A stretch of 64,000 nt of DNA from Flavobacteriaceae bacterium (GTDB lineage Bacteria; Bacteroidota; Bacteroidia; Flavobacteriales; Flavobacteriaceae), in NCBI GenBank assembly GCA_002690805.1, contig NZFW01000020.1, forward strand, positions 25,474 to 89,473, read 5' to 3'. The notes below the pieces were generated by a model. It was not told where the DNA came from and ran no database searches. It was given only the letters and a program-made list of their open reading frames with translations. This document shows, in pieces, positions 18,452 through 27,463 of the stretch (positions are counted from its first letter, which is position 1; each line of letters opens with the position of its first letter). The position numbers were made by a program, and so were the translations under genes.

Positions 18452-19045
18452 ATGTTTAAATCAAATTTTAGTAATTTATTTTTAGTTTTTTTAGCCTTAT
18501 TGTTAAATAATTGTAAGTCTGAAGAAGACTTACAAGTTTTAATTGAAGAAGAAGAAGAAGAAGAAGAAGTTCAATTATATAGTTGCGTTGACTATACCAA
18601 GGTTGATAATACCGATTTGATGAGCTATTGGGATCTATTTGTGGAAGATGTGAAATGTTCTAGAGGGGGGCCAGACTATGGAGAAATTAATACAAGTGTA
18701 AATTTGAAATTTGACATACAAACTCCAGAGGAATTTGCTTCGGGAGTAACACCAGATCATGCTGGGTATTCAACATTTGCAGGTTACTGTTCAAGAGAGG
18801 TAGTCTCAATAGGAGTGATTTTGAATTATTGGGAGGATTATACTGAAATCCAACAGCTTTGGCTTATGTATCATGAATTTGGTCATGATGTATACAAATA
18901 TCAACATAGTAATAATAGATCTGATATAATGTATCCGTCTGTTACTCGTGGAGATACAAAAATTAATGACTTTATTGAAGCAAAGAATAGGTTTTTAAGA
19001 AGAGATTTTCCCGGAATATCATACATTGAATGTCCAGGAGATTAG
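18452..19045 (+). CDS. Putative metallopeptidase lipoprotein with poly-Glu stretch
   Basis: Lipobox LLNNC; CKSEED resembles a Bacteroidetes lipoprotein surface-export signal; YHEFGHDVYKYQH...IMYP zincin-like motif. Confidence 0.75.
   Translation: MFKSNFSNLFLVFLALLLNNCKSEEDLQVLIEEEEEEEEVQLYSCVDYTKVDNTDLMSYWDLFVEDVKCSRGGPDYGEINTSVNLKFDIQTPEEFASGVTPDHAGYSTFAGYCSREVVSIGVILNYWEDYTEIQQLWLMYHEFGHDVYKYQHSNNRSDIMYPSVTRGDTKINDFIEAKNRFLRRDFPGISYIECPGD
18545..18568 (+). repeat. (GAA)8 trinucleotide microsatellite encoding EEEEEEEE
   Basis: Direct reading of gaagaagaagaagaagaagaagaa. Confidence 0.95.
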
Positions 19046-19890
19046 TTCTTATTTAAAGATTTGTATGAAAAATTAAATATTAACCCTCCAATAACCATAG
19101 TAATTCCCAATAAAGTTATAATTGTATAGGTTTCTTTTAATATAAAAACTCCAAATAAAATTGTAAAAATCACCTCTATATATTTTACAGGAGCAATTTT
19201 ATGGGCTGATCCATTTTGAAAAGCTTTTGTCATATAATATTGTCCAACAAAACCAAATAAACCAAGAATTAAAAGAAGGTTTAAATCTTCATGTTTTACT
19301 GGTGACCAATTAAAAAAAGCACCAATTAATCCAACAGAAAAAGAAGTCATCATAAAGTAATTAACAATTACCAGAGGGTGTTCTTTACTACCAATCAACT
19401 CAATAATTATATATACAAATGCAGAAAAAAAAGCAGCAAGTAAAGCCATTAAAAATCCAGTTAAATTATTTTCATTATCAAAGCCTTTAATTAAAAAAAC
19501 ACCAACAAATGAAATAAAATAAAAAAACCACTCAATTTTAGAAATGGTTTTTTTAAAAAAAATAATTGTAAAAACTACTGCAAAAATAGGTGAAATATAT
19601 CTAATTGTTACAGCTGAACCAACAGATATATATTTAACAGAAAAAAAGAAACATAGCATTGCTAAAGCTCCAACTACCCCCCTAATAGTCAAAATTAATT
19701 TATCTTTACCAAAAAACGGTATCTTTCTATATTTAAGTATACATGACGTAATAAATAATGTTGTAATTGACCTAAAAAAAACTAATTGAAAAGTACCATA
19801 ATTTGTTAAATGTTTTAATAAGACATTCATGATTGAAAAGGCAATTACACTAATCAACATATATATAATTGGACTGTCTTTTGTCTTCAA
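19042..19890 (-). CDS. EamA/DMT family transporter
   Basis: About 10 TM segments; FQLVFFRSITTLFITS and second-repeat motifs typical of EamA. Confidence 0.88.
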   Translation of the reverse strand: MKTKDSPIIYMLISVIAFSIMNVLLKHLTNYGTFQLVFFRSITTLFITSCILKYRKIPFFGKDKLILTIRGVVGALAMLCFFFSVKYISVGSAVTIRYISPIFAVVFTIIFFKKTISKIEWFFYFISFVGVFLIKGFDNENNLTGFLMALLAAFFSAFVYIIIELIGSKEHPLVIVNYFMMTSFSVGLIGAFFNWSPVKHEDLNLLLILGLFGFVGQYYMTKAFQNGSAHKIAPVKYIEVIFTILFGVFILKETYTIITLLGITMVIGGLIFNFSYKSLNKN

Positions 19891-19991
19891 TTAATCTTTT
19901 TTCAAATATCTATACTTTTTGTGACTATAGTGAGTTTTTATTTGTTATATATTAGTAAATTATAAAGTAAATCGTAGAATAATTTATTAAA

Positions 19992-21482
19992 ATGAATCAA
20001 AAATATATTTTAGCCATAGATGCTGGTACCACAAGTTCTAGATCAATACTTTTTGATAAAAAAGGAAATCAAGTCGCAATGTCCCAATATGAATTTGAAC
20101 AATTTTTTCCAAAGAAGGGTTGGGTTGAACATGACCCTGAAGAAATATGGGAAACACAATTAAAGTCTATAAAAGAAGTAATTAAATGTGCAAAAATAGA
20201 TCCAAAAGAAATTGACTCGATAGGAATTACAAACCAAAGAGAAACTACTGTAATATGGAATAAAAAAACAGGTAAATCAATTTATAATGCTATCGTTTGG
20301 CAAGACAGAAGAACTGCTTCAATTTGCGATAAACTTATAAATGAAAATAAATCATCTTTTTGTTTAGAATCACTTATTCAAAACAAAACAGGTTTAATTT
20401 TGGATGCATATTTTTCTGGAACAAAAATAAAATGGATTCTTGATAATGTAAAAGGTGCCAGAAAATGTGCTGAAAATAATGAATTAGCATTTGGGACAAT
20501 TGACACATGGTTAATATGGAAATTAACTAATGGCAAACATCACGTTACGGATGCTTCAAATGCAAGCAGAACTCTCCTCTACAATATAAATGATTTAAAA
20601 TGGGACGAAGAGTTACTTGAGTTACTAGATGTTCCCTCAAGTATACTTCCAAGCCTATGTCAATCATCAGAAATAATTGGTGAAGCAGAAATTTTAAATG
20701 AGAAAATTAAAATAGCGGGGGTTGCAGGTGATCAACAAGCAGCACTTTTTGGACAGCTTTGCTTTAATCCTGGGGATGTTAAAAATACTTACGGTACAGG
20801 TTGTTTCTGTATAATGAATACAGGAAATAAACCAGTAAAATCTAAAAACAAAATGTTGACAACAATTGGTTATCAAATAAATGGTAAAACCACATATGCA
20901 ATTGAAGGAAGTGTTTTTGTTGCTGGAGCACTAGTCCAATGGCTTAGAGATAAGCTTGGTATAATCAAATCTGCATCAGAAATTGAGGACTTAGCTAATA
21001 GCGTCAAAGATAGTGGTGGAGTTACCTTTATCCCTTCTCTTTCAGGATTGGCTGCTCCTTATTGGGAACCACACGCTAATGGTCATATTATGGGAATTAC
21101 CAGAGATACTACAAAAGGACATATTGCAAGAGCATCTTTAGAAGCTATAGCTCTTAGATGTAAAGAAATAGTTATGGCAATGGAAAAAGATTCAAATACA
21201 AAATTTAATTCCCTAAAAGTTGATGGTGGAGCATCTAACAATAACTTATTAATGCAAATCCAATCAAACATTCTCAATAATTGTGTTGTTAGACCAAAAA
21301 TAACCGAAACTACTGCTCTGGGAGCCGCATTTTTGAGTGGTTTAGCTACGGGTTTCTTCAAAGACCTTGATACAATTGAAGATTTATGGGAAAAAGATAA
21401 ATTATTTGAACCTGAAAAAGAACCATCCATTGATAAAGTGAGGAGTCTATGGAAAAAAAGAATGAACCAAATATTAGGTTAA
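19992..21482 (+). CDS. glpK: Glycerol kinase
   Basis: ILAIDAGTTSSRSILFD, GITNQRETTVIW, NAIVWQDRRT, GVAGDQQAALFGQ, DGGASNNNLLMQIQSNIL. Confidence 0.97.
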   Translation: MNQKYILAIDAGTTSSRSILFDKKGNQVAMSQYEFEQFFPKKGWVEHDPEEIWETQLKSIKEVIKCAKIDPKEIDSIGITNQRETTVIWNKKTGKSIYNAIVWQDRRTASICDKLINENKSSFCLESLIQNKTGLILDAYFSGTKIKWILDNVKGARKCAENNELAFGTIDTWLIWKLTNGKHHVTDASNASRTLLYNINDLKWDEELLELLDVPSSILPSLCQSSEIIGEAEILNEKIKIAGVAGDQQAALFGQLCFNPGDVKNTYGTGCFCIMNTGNKPVKSKNKMLTTIGYQINGKTTYAIEGSVFVAGALVQWLRDKLGIIKSASEIEDLANSVKDSGGVTFIPSLSGLAAPYWEPHANGHIMGITRDTTKGHIARASLEAIALRCKEIVMAMEKDSNTKFNSLKVDGGASNNNLLMQIQSNILNNCVVRPKITETTALGAAFLSGLATGFFKDLDTIEDLWEKDKLFEPEKEPSIDKVRSLWKKRMNQILG

Positions 21483-23039
21483 ATGAACAGATCAAAAAAT
21501 ATTAATAAAATTAAATCTGTTGAGATGTGGGATGTTATTATAATCGGAGGAGGTGCATCCGGTTTAGGCGCTGCAATAGAGTCTGCAACAAGAGGGTACA
21601 AAACCCTTTTATTAGAGAAATATGATTTTGCAAAGGGTACATCTTCTAGAAGCACCAAGTTAATCCATGGTGGAGTTAGGTATTTGCAAAATGGAGATAT
21701 ATCAATGGTAATTGAAGCTTTGAAAGAAAGAGGATTATTGAGAAAAAATGCCCCACACCTTGTAAAAGACATGAGTTTTGTAATTCCAACTTATGATTGG
21801 TGGAGTAGTCCTTTTTATGGGATTGGCTTAAAAATATATGATATGATGGCTGGAGATTTAGGCATTGGTCCCTCAACTATTCTTGATAAAAATGAGACAA
21901 TTGACTTAATTCCGAATGTTAATAAAGAGGGACTCAAAGGAGGGGTAATATATTATGATGGACAATTCGATGATGCTAGGATGGCTATTAGTCTCGCGCA
22001 AACAGCAGAAGATCATAATGCTATTGTGTTAAATTATGTTGAAGTAATTGATTTAATCAAAGGTGATGATAAAACAGTAAAGGGGGTTAGTGTTAAAGAT
22101 TCAATTAGTAATAATACATTCGAAATAAGATCCAAAGTAGTAATTAATGCTACAGGTGTTTTTTCTGATTCCATAATGCAAATGGATCAACCTAAGTCAC
22201 CTAAGATGATTCAACCAAGTCAAGGAGTTCATATCGTTTTGGAAAAACATTTTCTAAACAGTAACCATGCAATTATGGTTCCTCATACTAGTGACGGAAG
22301 AGTACTTTTTGCTGTTCCATGGCTTAATCATGTTGTTTTGGGCACTACTGACACTAAGATAAATAAAGCTAAAATAGAGCCAAAAGCTTTAAAGGATGAA
22401 ATAAATTTCATACTTTCTAATGCAGGAGAATACATGACTTCTAAACCTACAAAAAAAAATATAAAAAGTATTTTTGTTGGTCTAAGACCATTAGCAATCG
22501 ATAATTCAAAAGAGAACTCAACTAAAGAAATTTCAAGAGGACATAAAATAAAAGTCAGTACTACTGGTTTGATTAGTATTTTGGGTGGAAAATGGACAAC
22601 TTACAGAAAAATTGGTGAAGACTCAATCGAGTCCGCAATTATAGTAGGGGGATTAAAACATTCTAAAAGTATGACTGAAAAACTACCAATTCATGGGTTT
22701 GATTTAAAACCTGACTTTAAAGATCCTCTTCATGTATATGGTAGTGATAGCAGCAAGGTTAAATCCATGACTAAAGATCCAAAAGGAAACGTTTCTTTAT
22801 CTGACAAAATCTTTATTACAAAACATCAAATTTTATGGGCAATAAAAAAAGAAATGGCTATTAATCTTGAAGATATTTTAGCTCGAAGAACTCGTTGTTT
22901 ATTCTTAAATGTTCTTGAAACTGAAAATTTAATAAATAAGGTTTTGGATATAATGATGGAATTTTTAAAGAAAGATGAAGATTGGAAAAGTAAACAAAAA
23001 TTATCTTTTTTATCTTTAACAAAAAATTATAAATTATGA
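21483..23039 (+). CDS. glpD: FAD-dependent glycerol-3-phosphate dehydrogenase
   Basis: DVIIIGGGASGLGAAIESATRG, SRSTKLIHGGVRYLQNG, GGKWTTYRKIGED; internal Met (MWDVII) is an alternative start. Confidence 0.95.
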   Translation: MNRSKNINKIKSVEMWDVIIIGGGASGLGAAIESATRGYKTLLLEKYDFAKGTSSRSTKLIHGGVRYLQNGDISMVIEALKERGLLRKNAPHLVKDMSFVIPTYDWWSSPFYGIGLKIYDMMAGDLGIGPSTILDKNETIDLIPNVNKEGLKGGVIYYDGQFDDARMAISLAQTAEDHNAIVLNYVEVIDLIKGDDKTVKGVSVKDSISNNTFEIRSKVVINATGVFSDSIMQMDQPKSPKMIQPSQGVHIVLEKHFLNSNHAIMVPHTSDGRVLFAVPWLNHVVLGTTDTKINKAKIEPKALKDEINFILSNAGEYMTSKPTKKNIKSIFVGLRPLAIDNSKENSTKEISRGHKIKVSTTGLISILGGKWTTYRKIGEDSIESAIIVGGLKHSKSMTEKLPIHGFDLKPDFKDPLHVYGSDSSKVKSMTKDPKGNVSLSDKIFITKHQILWAIKKEMAINLEDILARRTRCLFLNVLETENLINKVLDIMMEFLKKDEDWKSKQKLSFLSLTKNYKL

Positions 23040-23779
23040 ATATTTCTCCTTTTATTGCTGAATTGATTGGCACAACTTTTCTTCTTCTTTTAGGACAAGG
23101 AGTTGTAGCTAATGTTAAATTAAAAAAAACTATTGGAGAAGGACAAAACCCCTGGTTATTAATAACATTTGCCTGGGGTTTTGCAGTTTTCGTTGGTGTT
23201 TTCATTGCTGGTAGTGTGAGTGGTGCGCATTTAAATCCAGCAGTTACTTTTGGCTTAGCAGTAGCTGGAAAATTTTCATGGAGTTTAGTTCCTTCATATA
23301 TATTAGCACAGTTAATTGGTGCAATGTTAGGATCCTGGCTATGTTATATTGCTTATATCGATCACTACAGAGAAACTAAAAATGAAGATGATGTTAGAGC
23401 AACATTTTGTACTGGACCTGCAATTAGGAATTATAAGAATAATTTATTTGCTGAGATTATAGGTACTTTTGTCTTAGTTTTCTGTGCATTGTCAATTGTT
23501 GGTCCCAATATTCATATTGAGGGAATAAATATTGAAAATTTTGGACTTGGTTCGATTGATGCTCTGCCTATTGGTATAGTTGTTATGGTTATTGGTATGG
23601 GTCTTGGGGGAAATACTGGTTTTGCAATAAATCCAGCAAGAGACTTCGGGCCAAGACTAGTTTATTCATTAATTCCAAGAGAAAATAAAAATTCTGATTG
23701 GGTCTATAGTTTGATACCCATAATAGGTCCTATTATTGGTGGAATTTTAGCTGGCTATTTTTTTATAGTTATTACTTAA
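23036..23779 (+). CDS. glpF: MIP family glycerol facilitator/aquaporin
   Basis: Two NPA motifs (GAHLNPAVTFG, AINPARDFGPRL), 6 TM; ATGA overlap with glpD. Confidence 0.95.
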   Translation: MNISPFIAELIGTTFLLLLGQGVVANVKLKKTIGEGQNPWLLITFAWGFAVFVGVFIAGSVSGAHLNPAVTFGLAVAGKFSWSLVPSYILAQLIGAMLGSWLCYIAYIDHYRETKNEDDVRATFCTGPAIRNYKNNLFAEIIGTFVLVFCALSIVGPNIHIEGINIENFGLGSIDALPIGIVVMVIGMGLGGNTGFAINPARDFGPRLVYSLIPRENKNSDWVYSLIPIIGPIIGGILAGYFFIVIT

Positions 23780-23799
23780 AATAATAAAACCTGCATTAG

Positions 23800-23932
23800 C
23801 CTGTTTTTGAACAAACTCCAAAAAACAAGTTTAAAGCTAACGAACTGATCAAGGATCTGTCTAAAACAGCATGCTTTTACAATCACGACTCACCTTTTAT
23901 AAAAAATTAAGCGTTGAGTTTGTCAAATAAAT
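23800..23932 (-). ncRNA. ssrS: Probable 6S RNA (6S-Flavo-like), downstream of zapA
   Basis: Minus-strand closing stem TTTGACAAACTC (23916-23927) with GAGTTTGTTCAAA (23806-23818), one bulge, enclosing about 97 nt with inner AAAGC/GCTTT and CTGT/ACAG helices; zapA linkage is a known 6S context. Ends approximate. Confidence 0.55.
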
Positions 23933-23955
23933 ACTAACACAGGTGTCATTATATA

Positions 23956-24252
23956 TCAATAACTATTTAAATGTACATCAATAATATTAATTAGCTCAAG
24001 AATCTTCTCCTTATCTATGTTTAAACCTTTATTGTTTTCTTTAGAAATGTTTTCAAGTTTTGTTGAATATTGTAAAGCACACATTGCTAGAACATCTTGT
24101 TTATCTCTTACTGCATAACTTTGTTCTAGCTGTTTTATCATTAATCCAACATTTTTTGCAGCATTTCTCAAAGATTCTTCTTGTTCAGGGTTTATAGATA
24201 ATGGATAAACTCTGTCAGCTATTGTAATTTTAATTTTGATTAAATCATTCAT
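23956..24252 (-). CDS. zapA: Cell division protein ZapA
   Basis: IKITIADRVYPLSINPEQEESLRNAAKNVGLMIKQLEQSYAVRDKQDVLAMCALQY. Confidence 0.9.
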   Translation of the reverse strand: MNDLIKIKITIADRVYPLSINPEQEESLRNAAKNVGLMIKQLEQSYAVRDKQDVLAMCALQYSTKLENISKENNKGLNIDKEKILELINIIDVHLNSY

Positions 24253-24560
24253 TAAGATTCATCATTTTTAATTTCAGTTATATGAATAATACAATCTTCA
24301 ACTTGTTTAATCAACCTATTAATTTTTGTTTTTGTAATATTTTTACCTTCAACTCCTCCCAACAAGTTATTTGCAATTTGTAAAGAATGATTTTGATTCT
24401 TTAATATATTTAATTTAGTACTTAAGCTTTTTTCGATAGTTTTAAGATCACTTAATTGTGTTTTTAATTGATTTAACATCAAATGATTCTCTTTTAAATT
24501 ATTAATTAATTTTATTATTTTTTTCTCTAAAACTAGCATTTCATGACTGTAATTATTCAT
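24252..24560 (-). CDS. Small coiled-coil protein upstream of zapA
   Basis: Heptad-rich sequence KKIIKLINNLKENHLMLNQLKTQLSDLKTIEKSLSTKL...; stop/start overlap with zapA. Confidence 0.75.
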   Translation of the reverse strand: MNNYSHEMLVLEKKIIKLINNLKENHLMLNQLKTQLSDLKTIEKSLSTKLNILKNQNHSLQIANNLLGGVEGKNITKTKINRLIKQVEDCIIHITEIKNDES

Positions 24561-24636
24561 AAAAACATTTACTTATTCACAAATCTAAAAATTATACTAA
24601 TAATTTATTTATTTTTCTTAGATAATTGAATTTTAA

Positions 24637-26298
24637 ATGCAAGTAAAAAATTTATTTAAGTTTATTTTTCTAGTATCAGCAATAGGATATGGACAAAATA
24701 ATATTTCCCCACTAGATATACCAATAAAGCTATCCGGTACTTTTGGAGAATTAAGAAATACACATTTTCATACTGGTATTGACATTAAAACAGGAGGTAC
24801 ACAAGGATTAAAAGTAAAAGCAGTTAAAAAAGGATACTTGTCTCGTGTTAGAGTAAGCGTAGGAGGTTATGGAAAAAGCTTATACATTAAACATTATGAT
24901 GGAACTACATCTGTTTATGCCCACTTAAAAAAGTTTTCCGATGTAATAGAAAAATATGTAAAAAAAATTCAATACAAAAAAAGATCATATGAAATTCAAA
25001 GTTTTCCCAAGGTTGATGAAATTACTTTTGATTCAGGAGAATTAATCGGTTATTCTGGAAACACAGGTAGTAGCTCGGGACCCCACTTACATTTTGAAAT
25101 TAGAAATTCTAAAAGTAATAGTCCATTAAACCCATTAAACTTAAATTTAAATATTGAGGATACAATTAATCCAATAATTAAGGGTATATATCTTTATAAA
25201 GTTTATAAAAATGGAGGATATAAGTTCTTAAAAGAAGTACCAATAAAAAAAATAAGTAATGATACATATGAAGCATCTTTAATAAAACAAATTGGAAGAA
25301 TAGGAATCGGTATAAACTATTATGATAAACAAGATAGAAGCTATAGTAAAAATGGAGCGTACCACCTTAATTTAATTGTTAACGATAACTCTATTTTTAA
25401 TTATAAAATGAATGAAATTAGTTTTAACGATAAAAAATTTTTAAAACTATTAGTGGATTATAAGAATTGGTATCTAAATAAAAATAAAATTCAAAAATTA
25501 TTTATTCATCCAAAATCTAGTTACAGTTTCATTGAAGACTTATCTAAAAATGGCATAATAAATTTATTAAAAGATGATAATTACGGTGGTAAGATTGAAA
25601 TTAAAGACCATAACGGAAATAAAACTCATGTAATTCTTAAATTCAGTGGAATTAAAAAAGATACTTTATTTGATAAATCTGATAAAAAAATAATATATCC
25701 TAATTATGAATACAATATAGGATTTAAGGGAATTGAAGTTAATTTTCCAAAAAATACCTTTTACAATCCAACTAGTCTTAAAATATCAACCAGAAATGAC
25801 ACTTTAGATCTAGGTAAAAATATACATCCAATAAATAAAAGTTTTGAAATTAAATTTAAAACAGATCAAATAGATAGCCTTACAAAAGAGAAAGGATTTA
25901 TTTCTAAAATAACTAAATATGGAAAACCACTTTTTTTAAAAACAACAAAGTCAGACAGTATTTGGTATGTAAATGTCTCATCATTGGGTAAATATACCTT
26001 TTCAATTGATAGTGTTGCACCGATTATTTCACCTATTAATTTTAAAGAAAAACAATGGCTAAGTAATTTAAAGAATTTAAAATTAAAAGTAAAAGATGAC
26101 TTATCAGGAGTAAAGTCAATAGAAGGAATCATTAATGGTCAATGGGTGCTTTTTGAATATGAGCCAAAAAATAATACAATAATTTATAATTTTTCTGATC
26201 TAAACTTCCCTGATGGAGAGCATAAATTAGTAATTACAGTTGAAGATTTAAATGGAAACAAGTCTAAGTATCAAACAGTATTTTTTAGAAAAAATTAA
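24637..26298 (+). CDS. M23 family metallopeptidase
   Basis: GTFGELRNTHFHTGIDIKT, YGKSLYIKHYDGTTSVYAHL, GSSSGPHLHFEIR LytM motifs. Confidence 0.92.
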   Translation: MQVKNLFKFIFLVSAIGYGQNNISPLDIPIKLSGTFGELRNTHFHTGIDIKTGGTQGLKVKAVKKGYLSRVRVSVGGYGKSLYIKHYDGTTSVYAHLKKFSDVIEKYVKKIQYKKRSYEIQSFPKVDEITFDSGELIGYSGNTGSSSGPHLHFEIRNSKSNSPLNPLNLNLNIEDTINPIIKGIYLYKVYKNGGYKFLKEVPIKKISNDTYEASLIKQIGRIGIGINYYDKQDRSYSKNGAYHLNLIVNDNSIFNYKMNEISFNDKKFLKLLVDYKNWYLNKNKIQKLFIHPKSSYSFIEDLSKNGIINLLKDDNYGGKIEIKDHNGNKTHVILKFSGIKKDTLFDKSDKKIIYPNYEYNIGFKGIEVNFPKNTFYNPTSLKISTRNDTLDLGKNIHPINKSFEIKFKTDQIDSLTKEKGFISKITKYGKPLFLKTTKSDSIWYVNVSSLGKYTFSIDSVAPIISPINFKEKQWLSNLKNLKLKVKDDLSGVKSIEGIINGQWVLFEYEPKNNTIIYNFSDLNFPDGEHKLVITVEDLNGNKSKYQTVFFRKN

Positions 26299-26300
26299 AT

Positions 26301-27440
26301 CTATTCAATAAATTCTTTTAAAACTTTCATTACGTAATCTATTTCTTCTCTTGTATTAAATTTTGAAAATGAAAACCTAAGAGATGGCCATTCATTAATT
26401 GAGTTTCTTTGAAGTTGTTCCAATACATGGGAACCTTTGTTGCTTCCAGATTGACATGCACTTCCCTTGGAGCAAGCTATTCCTTTCAAATCTAATTGAA
26501 AATCTAGTAGAGAAGCTTTCTCCTTAATTATTGGCAATGATACATTAACTAGCGTGTAAGTGCTCTGGGTTAAATTTGAGCTATATCCATTAAAATGGAT
26601 ATGTGGAAATATTTTCGTTATAGATTTTATGAAATATGATTTTAATGACAGTATATACTCTTTTTCTTGATTTATATTATTGTAGCTAATAGTCATTGCT
26701 TTTTCCATACCTATTATGTTTGGGAGAGCTTCTGTACCTGCTCTAAGTCCTCTTTCCTGAGAACCACCAAAAATAAATGGATTTATTCCACAATTATTAT
26801 TTACATAAGAAAAGCCAACTCCTTTAGGTCCATGAAATTTATGAGCTGCAGCAGACAAAAAGTCAATATTACATTTTTTTACATCAATATTGTAATGAGC
26901 AACACCTTGAACTGCATCAGTATGAAAAAAGGCTTGATATTGTTTGCAAAGTGCTCCTACTCTTTCAAGATCTAAAATATTTCCTATTTCATTATTGATA
27001 TACATTAAAGTAACAAGCTTCTTTGAGTCGTTTTCATTTAGCTTATTTTCAAGATCAGAATAATTAATCTGCCCGTTTATGTTTGTATCAACATACTTAA
27101 TTTTAATTCCACTTTTTTCAAGTTCATCCAGAGTATGAAGCACCGCGTGATGCTCTAGTTTTGATGAGATAATAGTTCTTACACCCAAGTCTTTGACTGC
27201 ACATCTAATTAACATATTATCAGATTCCGTCCCTCCAGATGTGAAAATAATTTCCTTGGAAGATGCATTTAAATATGAGGCAATTATTTTTCTAGCATTT
27301 TCAAGTTTGGCTTTTGCAGATCTGCCAAATGAATGTGTGGATGAAGGATTACCATAAGTCTCTAACATACAATTTCTGATCTCATCCACAACCTCGGCTC
27401 GAATAGGGGTCGTTGCAGCATTATCAAAATACACATTCAT
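26301..27440 (-). CDS. Cysteine desulfurase (NifS/IscS-like)
   Basis: YFDNAATTPIRAEVVDEI, FTSGGTESDNMLI, AAHKFHGPKGVGF, CSKGSACQSG. Confidence 0.93.
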   Translation of the reverse strand: MNVYFDNAATTPIRAEVVDEIRNCMLETYGNPSSTHSFGRSAKAKLENARKIIASYLNASSKEIIFTSGGTESDNMLIRCAVKDLGVRTIISSKLEHHAVLHTLDELEKSGIKIKYVDTNINGQINYSDLENKLNENDSKKLVTLMYINNEIGNILDLERVGALCKQYQAFFHTDAVQGVAHYNIDVKKCNIDFLSAAAHKFHGPKGVGFSYVNNNCGINPFIFGGSQERGLRAGTEALPNIIGMEKAMTISYNNINQEKEYILSLKSYFIKSITKIFPHIHFNGYSSNLTQSTYTLVNVSLPIIKEKASLLDFQLDLKGIACSKGSACQSGSNKGSHVLEQLQRNSINEWPSLRFSFSKFNTREEIDYVMKVLKEFIE

Positions 27441-27463
27441 AAATCTATTTTTTGCTAATATAG

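Noticed and set aside
21083-21430. 115-aa minus-strand ORF within glpK, and 21479-21772 / 22861-23205 within glpD/glpF
   Set aside because: Antisense shadow ORFs; sense products are unambiguous
26667-26975. 102-aa plus-strand ORF antisense to cysteine desulfurase
   Set aside because: Shadow ORF, Ser/Cys/Phe-rich nonsense composition
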